This document shows, piece after piece, positions 1 through 11,400 of a DNA stretch of 64,000 bases. Every line of letters starts with the position of its first letter. Position 1 is the stretch's first letter. This stretch comes from Montifringilla adamsi (taxonomy: Eukaryota; Chordata; Aves; Passeriformes; Passeridae): assembly GCA_017590115.1 (NCBI GenBank), contig JAGGNK010007559.1, positions 6,178,641-6,242,640 of the forward strand, read 5' to 3'. The translations under genes and the position numbers were made by a program. The notes beneath the pieces were generated by a model. That model was given only the letters and a program-made list of their open reading frames with translations. It was not told the origin of the DNA and did no database searches.

Positions 1-1204
1 CTCTGGCACTGAGAAATCCTGACTTGGGAATCAGCTCCGCACAGCCGCGCTCCTGTTTTCATGTATCCTGCACAAACGGATCCCCACTGAAGACATTCAA
101 ACAATCTATGAATGTCCTTATCAAATCATTGATGAGACTCTCTCCCTAGACACAGAGGGTTTTTTTAATAAGAAATGTGAAAATGCCACTTCAGATTTTG
201 GAGGAAGAAGAGGGGGAAAAGGGGACAGTGGCATCTTCCCCAGAGCAGCAGCTCTGCTGCCAGGCACTGTAAGAGGGGGTGTCTGCCCTGCAGCAGGCTC
301 AGTTGTCCCCAGATCCCCTCCCTGGATACAGTGCTTATGACACCAGGAATGGCATTTCACCAGGTAATGTCCAAACCCAGCTCACACTCGCAGGGCCTGC
401 CTGCTCTAGGCAAGTCCCAGGTGCTTCCTTTTAACTTCTCACTGTGCGTTTTTTTGCCATCCTCTGTGCTTGAAAAGTCTTTCAGCAGCAATAAATCTTC
501 CAAGAGAAAACAGAGAGGCCCAGATGTCTTGCACTGAAGTTGTCGAAGGACTGGGTTTTCTCACTCTTAGAAATGGCAGCCACGGGATGGAACAAACCCA
601 GCGATGAGTGAGCCTGGAAAGGCTCAAAATTCAGCTGAGATAAGTAAGAGGGTCAGACTCCTCTCATCTAACCTTGGCTTTGATATCTCTTCTAGCACAC
701 TTATCTGCTGGCAATGGATAAGAGAGATGATTTGGAGCCCCTGAATTAATATGAGGCTCCCCTAAAAGGCATCACTGTGAAGGCTGCCAGCCTAAGGACA
801 GGAATCCCCAAGAGGGACCCACCAACCAGAGCCAGGAAAAAGCTGTGCAGGAGCGTGGTGGACTCCAGAAGCTCCTGCTTGCTGGAGCTGCCCTGCTGGG
901 AGCTGCTATTAATCAGGTTGCTTTCAGCAAGTCCCAGCACTGCTCTAAATTCCTGAGTTGCCTGAGAACATGACAAATAGTGTGAACAGAAAAGCCAAAA
1001 TGTAAACAAAACATCACCCCACTTCAGCCTTCCCAAACCCAAAATTGAGTTTGAAGCCGTCAAAACATTTTGTTGGAAACATCCAACTGATTTAGACCAG
1101 TTTTAATTATAGACGGGGGGTAAAAAAAAACCTTGAATTTTATAATAAAAAGCCATTGCAAACTGGAATGCTATATTTTTTCATTACAGAATTGTCAAAA
1201 CAAA

Positions 1205-1236
<32 letters not shown>

Positions 1237-2347
1237 CTGCAGCAGCACGTTCTGGTGAAAAATGTTGTGACAAAAAATTTTCAACCAGCTCTCACTGAGC
1301 TTCCTACTGACCCTCTGTCTTCCCTGCCAAAGCTTCTGTCTCTATTCCTCTGGCAATTATTAGAGACAACCATTTCCTATAGCTTAATAGACTCTAGGAT
1401 GCAATGTGGAGCAATCAGAGGGAGACATGTAATCCTGCTATATAAAGATTTGCAGTAGGATTTCATTTTACCTAAGCTTGTTCCTTTCCTCTAATGAACC
1501 ATCAAAAGTTGGGTAATTTAGAGTGTCAGCGAGCTCATAAACAAGCACACTGTTTTAACAAGAAGACTTCTGCTATTTTTAGCCGGGGGGATAGATCAAG
1601 AAATATGGAATTTGCTCAATTCCAACTGCAGCAAAAAATAGGTGCGCTTGAATTATTATTATGGTCACTGCTGTGTTTTAGGGAAAATATTTGCTCTAAA
1701 GAATAATGCACTTCAAAAGGTAGGTATTTTATTCTAGGAAGTAAATAGATTAATTTTAAACAAGCACTGTCTGCTTGAGAAAGCACTGGAGCACACAGTT
1801 ACTTCTGTGCATCATTAAGGGCTGCCTCCCCTCCTAAATTCGCTAGATCAGAGATGAGGATCTAGTTTACATTGACCCATTTGCAAGAAGGCTCTTTAGG
1901 AAAACCCTTCTAAACTGGATTTTCACACAGTACAAGTAGGCACAGAACACATTTGATGAGCCCCAGCAGCTCAGGCTCTGCTCTAAGAAAAGCTCAGGCT
2001 CTGCAGACATGCCCTGACATTGCTGTGGAGCCCTGCTTAGGAGCAGGAAGCCAAATATAAGAACCCCACTGAAGGATGGAAATGGAATTTTGTGCATTTC
2101 CCCTCTAACACCCATAAACTGTAAATCCCAATGAAAAACTTCTACTGTACTGACAAGGGAAAGTCCGAGGATGTTCTCTTCCTCTTGCATTGATATACAA
2201 CATCATCTACTCCCACAGAAAAAGCCAAAGTGACTTATGCTTCCAAATCCCTGTGACTGCATTACATAAAGAACTTTAACTTGCTATTAAAGGTCTCAGT
2301 CAAATTGAGTTTTGATGGAGACTTTGCAGAAAATTAGGAATATTAAC
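1..2347 (-). other. CACNA1G: CACNA1G intron 34 (partial)
   Basis: Downstream of exon 34 to the edge of the window. I searched the reverse strand for the expected next C-terminal exon (a segment with EMEALSLTS or HSLPNDSY) and found nothing convincing. It holds a T30 run and otherwise unremarkable sequence. Confidence 0.6.
1207..1236. repeat. Homopolymer T30
   Basis: Thirty consecutive T on the plus strand (A30 on the gene strand), followed by CTGCAGCAG. It may be the tail of an old retroposed copy, but I see no recognisable body next to it. Confidence 0.95.
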
Positions 2348-2488
2348 CTGGTTCTCAGAGTTGTAATATTCGGGAGCTGGGAGGGCATAATGATGGCACA
2401 CAGAGCCTGACAGGTTGTCCATCAGCTTCAGCTCTCCTTCCAGAGATTCCTGGATCAGCAGTGATATGGTATCAAACAAGTGCCTTTC
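2348..2488 (-). CDS. CACNA1G: CACNA1G exon 34, symmetric C-terminal exon
   Basis: 141 bases, 47 codons, phase 0 at both ends. It encodes [20 protein letters not shown] and KLMDNLSGS, ending [10 protein letters not shown]. The first half matches the [20 protein letters not shown] block of mammalian Cav3.1; the second half ([14 protein letters not shown]) is closer in style to the HHY segment of Cav3.2. The corresponding mammalian exon is optional, and this one would also skip in frame. Acceptor TTCCTAG follows a long pyrimidine-rich tract. Donor CAG|GTTAAT is weak. Confidence 0.92.
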
Positions 2489-5400
2489 CTAGGAAGGGTG
2501 GTGTATAACATGCAGAGAGAGAAAGAGCAAGCCAAAAAGAGAGGAGGAAAAAGGCGAGGGACAGAAACAGAGAGAAAAAAAGGACAGCATATCAAACCCA
2601 ATGAACAAAATGAGGGGAAAAAAAAATAGAAGGGGGAAAAAAAGGTGGAAACATTCAAGGAGAACACAGTAACAGGAACAATGGGACAGGAGAAAAGGAG
2701 GAGAGAGAACAGTGCAGTAATATCACGGTGAGCAGAGACAGCTTTCCCAGACATTACGAGAGATGGGGTGATGGCAGCTGCCCCAAGACCATGGCTGCTC
2801 CCACCCGGGGCCCTTCTTGGGGACAATCTCCCTCTCAGCAAACATGGCCAGTCATTTCTGGGGGCTGAGCAGCATTTTTCCATCGGTGCTGTCAGCTCCA
2901 ACTTGCTGCAAGACTTCTACACGCATGGTCCATGCTTTTGCGCTGCAGGACCTAATACTTGACACTGAAATCCATATCCAGATGGCACAGAAATTAAAAT
3001 AACCTGACTGAAGAGAAGCTGAGTGTCCTGTCCATGGAAGCTGCAGCTGAGCAGGATGGACATCAGTGTCAGGTCACTAATTCATGCGCCAGACATGGGC
3101 TGAGGTGCCCCTGGTCTTCTGGCCAATGTCAAACCAGCTGGCCACAGCACTGGGGCTGTACATAGCAGGGTCTGCCTTTTGTTGGCAGCAGGGGAGTGAT
3201 TTCAGGCTGCACCTTCCATGTAGGGAATGCCCAATGCATACAATGAGATGAGGACCAGCACTACAGTCAAACAACACACAGTGCAAAAATCCCAGGAAAG
3301 AGTCAAGCAAAAGAGCATGCTGTCCTTGCAGGGATGTGTCCTGGGAATTGTATTCCTCTGCTAGCAAGTTCAAGCATCAGATTTGTCCTGAAGGTCTTGG
3401 TTGGGAAAATAAATAGTCAGAATAAGATCTCCTGGAGTTTTTTGAGGCTTCTGTTTGAGGGAAAGAGCAAGAAACTCTGAAGGTTATGACTGGAATAAGC
3501 CCTTTCCCAGGCCACCTTCAGAGAGGGCAGGTTTAACAGACTGCAGAGTGAGGGTATCACTCTGACTGATTTGTCTCGCAGTTTTGCAATTTCTCTTTTA
3601 TGCCAGTTTCAGTCCTGGTGCAGGACAAGAGCACTGAGGACAGTTTGCCAGTACTCTGCTCAACACATACAGCACCAGCTGGGATGTGTTGCTTCTTCCT
3701 AGAGGACATAGTAAACCTGGATTTCCCCATAGGGCCCTGAACTCCTTTTTCCTGAGCCAAAGAGCAGCTTTGGACTCCATCAGAGATTCTAATGGCACCA
3801 GAAATTTCCAGTAGCTTAGGAACTGAAACAAAGATTAAGCGGGGATTTACTCTCTTTCACCCTTGGACTAAAAATCATAAATGAGTTTTTCATGCATTAG
3901 AATATGCATTAGTCCACCCCAGGCTGCAGCCAAGAGATGCTGTTGTGAAATCATGATGTAATAAAAGTTAATGAGGTCTGCATAGAATTTAACCCAATAT
4001 GCAATCAGCTAAGACTAAAAAAAAGACTGGACTGTATTTCCTGAGTAATTTCAGCTGTGACCTCCCAAATAACTTGTCTGGGACTTGATCTCACCTCTCA
4101 TTCCTCAAACTGAGTCTTCATCCAAAAACTGTGCTTTAGGGGGGATGTAGTACAGCTCGTAGCAGCTCCCACATTACACCCATGCTTCTGCTAGTGGGAA
4201 TTCTGCCACCAGCTCTGGTGAGCTCAGGTTTAAGTCTCCTCTGGATTATTCTGCTGCTAAAAGAATCTTTTCTTACAAGCCTGACTGTGAGGATGGATTT
4301 TAAATTGAGGTTACATAAAACAAATTTAATACTGAAGCAAAGATTAGCCAAGTTTTATTCCTCTTTTATGTTGGTGTTCATGGTCTGTATTAGAAAAGCA
4401 AACACATTACGCTCATGATTTTGCTATCACAAAGAACCAGTCAAAACTCTGAATTAGAGTAAATTTGGAGCTAGCTGTGAACTCCGCAGCTTGAGCTGGC
4501 ACCCAGAGTAAATTGCAAAACTCTCCCCCTCCGAACAGATGCATCAAGGTGGGCTGGAGACCTGCCTGGGGTCTCTCCCCTGCAGCACTGGCTCCCAAAC
4601 CACACAAGAGTCAGCAGCAGACAGCAGGGAATACAAGCCCAGAACATCTGGTACACGCCTCTTTCACTACCAACTCGTGCAAGTCTTCACCAACAAAAAT
4701 GCAGGTCAAGCCCTCCTCACCCTCCAACAGAGATTCTCACCATATGATAAGCTAGAGAGAGCTGAGAATCCACCTTGATCTGCATGGGATTGGTAAATCC
4801 GCGCGGGCTCTCGGGTCTCTCTCCGCTGGCAGTGCCAGTCCACGCAAAGATGTCCGAGGGGCTGTGCTGGCCAGGGCTGATGGTCTTCATCTCCATCTCC
4901 AGTTCTGCTTCAAGCTCTGCCTCCTCCTTTGCCTCCTTGTTGCTCTCCTCCAAGTGCTTCATGAGCACGGCGATCACCACATTCACCAGGACAAACTGGG
5001 CTGTCAGCACAAAGGAGACGAAGTAGATGGGGGAAATGACGGTGTTGTAACACGTGGACTCCTGGTCACAGTCACGCAGCGTGTCCTGGAAACAGAGGGG
5101 GAATGATCACAGAATCAACCAGGCTGGAAAAGACCTTGGAGATCATCAAGTCCAACCTATCACCTAACACCAACTTATCCACTAAACCATGATGCTAAGA
5201 GATGGAGGGATGTGAAGAGATTGTAGCATAAACCACAGTCGGCAGTGGGTTCTCCTTTCATGAAGAAAACTGAGAAGATTTGGCAAATTTCATGCCTAGA
5301 ACAGCAATACACTCGCTGATAAAACCTTAACACTTACCTTCATTATCCCATTCCAGTTGTCTCCTGTGGATACTCGGAAGAGGGTCAGGAAGGCCATCCC

Positions 5401-8400
5401 AAAGTTCCTGAACGTGGCATGCCGTCCCAGCCCCTCGCAGGGGTGTGTGTCATCACACTCTGTAAGACCAAGCACAGCTGTGAGACCCCCCCACTCCAAC
5501 ACCATTCCCACCCTCCCACTGGCACGGGAAGACTCACCGAGGTCTCCAAACAGCTCCACTCCAAGAGCTGCAAATATGAAAAACAACAACATGAAGAGAA
5601 GGCCCAGATTCCCCACCTGAAAAGAGAAAAAGAAATGGGGGGAAAAAACACACAAAAAAAGAACATTCATTGATTTTTTTTTCGTTCCAGACCTGTTTCT
5701 TGCTGTATTCTTTAATCCAAAACTTAAATTGCTTCAGGGCAAAAATGACCTCAATGTGAGGACTGTATCTCAGTGCTTCGGGAGGGAAATGTGATTCTCT
5801 AATGACAGCAAAGATAAAATTATTAGCATTCCTCTACAATAGGAAATGAGCTGCGGGCCAGAGGAGCTCTGGTTTGATACGGCAGTGGGTTACCTGTGGT
5901 AGTGCTTGCATCACGGTGTCTAGGAGGGCCCTCATCCCCACAGCCATCTTCAGCAGCTTCAGCACTGTGGAAAACACATTTGCAGTATGGTAACAACAGC
6001 ATTAGCAGAGAGGCACAAACTCAGTCCCTCTCCCAGGAGCCACAGATTATAGGAAGAGAAACGTGAAATTTTGTCAAGTGTTCTCCATTAGCTGCTACAG
6101 TCCTTGGCCTTTTTACATCACTCCTTGTTGCCTGGATACTATCAAAATCCCATGAATAGCAGCATCACCTACTCTGAGACTTGGAGAAAGCGTTATCACT
6201 CTGCCTGGCTCTTCCTTCCCCACTTTATCTGTGTTGGACTCATCTCCTTCCTCCAGTTATCATGAGCAGTTCCTTTCCCAGCCCTGGGGCTACTTTCCCA
6301 CTTCCATAGGCTACCCACTTTCATACATGATTCACTAAGGAATGATTTACACATCTCTTCCAGAAGGTTGCATTTCCAACTGGTAGCTGCATGTATTTTT
6401 AATTCTGAAAGGGATCCAATGCACAGAAAACCCACTTTTCCCCCCTCTTGAGACACAGCAGCATTTAATTTCTCCTCCAGCTCCTTCTCTGCTTAGACGA
6501 GGGCTGTAATCAAAACAATTGTTCCTCAGAGCACAATACCCTTCAGGACGGCCTGGAAGTACTTCATTAAGGGCCTGAGCACTCACATTTTGCATCTTCA
6601 ACATTTGGTCCTGACACCTCCCTCTTTTGAAAAATCAACTTCTTCAATCCCTGAAGAAGTTGGCTCCCTGACTTGGGAATGTGTCTGAGGGGACAGATGG
6701 ATACAGTGTGACAAGGCACGCTTTGTCACCAAGTGGTGTGATGTAAAGCCTCATGGGAATTTAAATTTATTAGATGCTCATCTTTTAAAGCCAATGTACT
6801 CAAGCTTGTGTTCTCTAATCCCTGTTAGAGATGACTTTGATTTGACTGGAGCAATTTTCCCAGGTACATCTCTGGGAGTTACTGTCACAGCTACTTCTTA
6901 ATTTCCAAACTCTCAGCCTTCAAGATCTCTTAAGGCAGAAACACATGGTCAGTTGGCTCAGCTTTTTGGCTCCTTGCAAGTATTTTCCCCCATTGTTCTT
7001 TCATTTGTTTACAGCCTATTGATGCCAGAACTATGCACATCATGATGGGGATGTGCCCCAGGACTGTTTCTCAATGCTTAACTCTCTCCTGGTACCAACC
7101 ATGTACCTCAAACATGAGTCAATTCTGCTTTATCCCTCTCACCTCGGGCGATCCTGAGAACCCTCATGATCCGGATAATCGTGGGGTTAATTGGTAGTGA
7201 AGCATTCACCTCGATCTCTTCCAAAGTGATGCCCATGATAGACAGCAGCACAATTGCCAGATCTAATTGGTTCCATCTGGAGACAACACAAAGTGAAGTT
7301 TAACATCTACTAAGAAGCTGGCAATGGGAGGCAGCCTGTTTCACACGAATTCCAGTCATTTCAATGGTTTGAGAACTTGAATCTGCAGTATTTTTCTGAG
7401 GGTATTATACAAAAGTAGTGATGTTATGAAATCATTATAACTAATGCATCTCATTAGAAAACCAGCCAATCCCAAAGATATCCTTGACTGAGGGGAAAGA
7501 GGAACAAAAGCTGGGAAGTTTTCTACACAGAGACTCCAAACCTCAGGACAGACACTGTGCTGTCTGTCTAGCCACTTCTAGACATGACACTTGTGGACCT
7601 CAACGTGAGATCTGCCCCAGAGAGAACAGGACCCCATGGCCAGTCCTTATGAAAAAGTTATGTTGGTGAAAGAAAGGCCCCAAGGATTTGTGGCAGGCTG
7701 GAGAAAGTGGTAATTCCAGCACAGACACACAAAATGTAGTGACAGGGATGGAACCATCCACTGGATGCTGAAGGGCTCATGTGAAGGTCTGCTTAGTGCC
7801 CTGGTTTTGGTTTTACCATTGAAGAAGGCAAAAATGGGAGAAAGATCCACCAAGGACATAAAATGTGTGTTTGTGATGTAAGAGAGTGCAAATCTAGATA
7901 AAGACACAATGTCATCCATTGCTCCTCATCTGCATTAAAAAGAGGTCCTTTGTTTCTTTCGTGTTTACTTAGGGATAGATTCTTTCTCTTGACATAAATT
8001 TTGTCACTTCAGCAGGTTCACTTGATTATATGGACGCGCAACTGGCGTGAGAAGAGAACTGGCTGCTTGGTGGAGATCTGTCTCTGCTTCATCTGCTCCC
8101 AAGGGCCAAAATGGTGCAATCCCACTCCTTGGCCTGCACAATCCATCCTCCAGCTTACATCCCATGTCTCCACCTACCCAGCCTTCAACCAGTCACTCCA
8201 AAAAGCCTTCATACATACCAGACTCACAGTATGGGCCAGAGCATGGGAATTCAGGACATGGAATGTGGGCAGTTCTCCACAGAGCCTGTTGCTGACCTCA
8301 TGATCACAACAGATCTTTTGTTACCTGTCCTGGAAGAAGCGGCGAAACCCAAAGGCAATAAGCTTGAAAACAGATTCCATGACAAAGATAACAGTGAAGA

Positions 8401-11400
8401 TGTAATTGCAAATCTTCAGGGCTTCGTCAAGAACCTGGGATGTGGACACAGAACTGGGGTTAGATGTTAGCTCTGCAGAGGTGCTTTGCTGCCTCCAAAC
8501 CTGACTCTTGTGTCATCGCTTACCCATTACAGTTAAAAGCCTTCAAACACGGGCTCTCTCTGATGAAAAATGTCCCAGGGAAAAGTCCCAGGGATTCACA
8601 GAGTGCACTTGCTGCCTGGTGATAAAATCCCAGGAGGGGCTGACACAGGCGTAAGGCACAACTCACCCCCCTAGCAGCAGCACAGCCCCAGCTGGGATTG
8701 CTGGGGTGTGCAGAAAGAGCTGCTGCATTTGCTGGTCTCAGCAGCACAAGACCTCTTGTGCTTTTGTCAGAGAGCTGAATTTCATCCCACTTGTTCATTT
8801 GTGCAAGTGCTGGCCAAATGGCTCCTTGGTGACAGCCTGCCATTACTCCTCACCTTGAGCTTTTGGCAAGGAGCACAACAGAGGGATGACATGCCAGGGG
8901 AAGCAAGCGCCTTGCATTTTCCTCTGCCCCCCTTCCCTCTGCAGAAGTCAGTCTGGTCTTTAATCCAAGTACATCCTGGCTGGGACAACTCTTGCACAGT
9001 CAGGCATTAAGCTACATCAGGAGTGATTTCATCTCCAAAAGCCTCACTCATGAAGGAAGACTGTGGCAGCAACATCCTTCATGGCTTCTTAAGTAATGTG
9101 CATTGAATTTCTCCCTGCTGGCAAACAGGAGGGTAATAACAATGTCCAGGGCAGTGTTAGGGAACAGGGGAGATGTGCCCACAGACCAAACCTAACATTT
9201 ACTGATCCCTGAGTGGGAGAAATCATAGCAGAAGGAGTTTAAGTCCTGTACTCTGCCTTTGTGCTACAGTTTAGCGTCAAGCATCCATGGACAAAAATCA
9301 CCTCATCTGACCAAGAAGCACAAGCCCGGATGCCGAAGGAAGCTGTGGCTCTGAGCAAGCCTCCCTGCCATACTGCAGGGCACTTGGGCTCTGCAGCAAA
9401 TGAGCACATTTAGCTGGCAGAAGCAGATTTTGCTCAGCAGCTCTTTACTCAGACCACCTCTCTGCACACTGCAGCATTCCCTCCTCTCCAGGAGCTGCAG
9501 CATCTCCATCTGGGGTCTCATCCCCAGGGCATCCTGCTATATCTGAAAACCAACCCCTTTCAGCACCAAGAAATCACTAGTTTGGGTATAAATCCCTTTG
9601 GTACATATGGCCTTCAATTATCTTCAGGATCCCAGCCATCCATCACCCAGCCCAGAGGGATTTCCACGCCCCAATTCAGCAGGACTCAAGCATGTGTATG
9701 ACTCTGCCCATGCTGTCATCCCAGCACAACCCAAGCTTGGACTTACTAGCCAGATGCTGCATACCAGAGGCTTAGAGACAAAATGCTATTTTTCTAAAGA
9801 AAAAGAAAAACAAAAGCCTGCCCAACATTTCTATAATACAAGAGAAAATGTAGCTGCAAAGCAACTGCGGTAAGACACGTGCTCTAGAATGACTCCATCC
9901 CAGGCTCCTTCGCCAACAACCTTTTTCATCATCTAATGACTGAACCATGCAATGAGCCTTTCAGAGTATTTAAAGGTGACCTGGACAGAAAAAATAAATT
10001 TGGCTTGCTCCCATTAATTTTTGGCTTATGATAAACTGGAGAATATTTCCCCCTGCTCCAGTCATTTGCATGTTTTAGTTGTTTGGGGGTTTTTTTATAT
10101 TAAGTATTCACATCCTGTCTAATTTTAAAGAATATTTCCTCCTATTGTGTGTTATATTTATTCATTCTGAAAGTCGCTAATAAAAGTAAGTACAAGTTAT
10201 GTGGCAAAGGCAGCTATTTCCATTTCATTCTTATGCACAAAAGACTTGACATCTCAGGACAGGCTGTTTTTATTTTCACAGTATGACAAAGACCCAGGAA
10301 TTAAGCACACTAACATATTAAAATGCATTTGAAAGACCAGCATGGAATCCAATTCCTGTGAAAACTAGGTTCTATGGGACACTGGGGATTTAGAAGAAAC
10401 TTTGCAAAAACCCTCAATTTCCCAAATTCTTCTATTCTTTTCCCTTTTTCTCTCTCTCTTTTTTTTTTTTTTTTTTTGAAACATAAGTAAAATGAAAGAT
10501 ATTAATGATGATCAAATCTAGCAAAGCAAGCAAACTCACTCCCAGTCTCATTTTCAAAGCAGTCAGCTTGCACTTAACTAGAAGGGAGAGGTGCAATGGC
10601 ATCCTGGTACCAAAAACCCTGGATTGAGCTGGGGGCCAGCTGTAGGATGGCTGCACTCCACTGACCAAGGTGGGCATCTGACAGCAAACCTGGCCTTACC
10701 CCTGCCCAAGAGCACATCCCAGCACAGCTCTGCCTGTCCCCCCAGCTGCCCCAGTACCTTTGGCTGCTGGTAGTGCTCCATGGCCATGGTGATGACGTTG
10801 AGGCCGATGACGCCGGTGATGAACAGGTCCAGGTAGTGGCTGGTGCACATCTGGTGAATCAGGAGGCGGAAGCGGGAATAATCCGAGTAGTAGGGCTTGC
10901 ACTGAGCTTCTGCAGCAGGAGGAGAGTGAGAGGCAAATCAAGGGATTTCTTTGCATATTTCTCACATCAGTGCACCCTCACTCTCCAGCTCCAGAGATGA
11001 TAAATTCTAGACCAATCACAGCAACATACTGTCTTTTTTATTTCCTTTTTTCCTTGCTGGCATGTTACCATTTTTAATACATAGCAGGGCTCCCGTCATC
11101 TTATATCCATTAAATATTTTCAGTGGGACATGCTCTATACTCAGCCTTGTGGCATCAGGGATGAGGTGAGCTGGGACTAGTGTGCTGCTAACAATAATTT
11201 TTCTCTGTAGGGAAATTTAAGTTGAATTTAAATTAAAATAACAATTTTTTTTTTGTGTTTATCTTAAAAATCCCCAAAGCATCAGAAAACACAATTAACA
11301 GTTAGATGCTGGGGACAGATTTTACTAATAATTGCCTAAAAACACTGGCCATTGAGCATGTGGTGGTCTTTGAAAGAGAAAGAGTGCAGACATATTATGT

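Noticed and set aside
1..2347. Further C-terminal CACNA1G exons at the left edge
   Set aside because: No reverse-strand match to the expected C-terminal blocks; the short frames at 1-60 lack splice signals and similarity.
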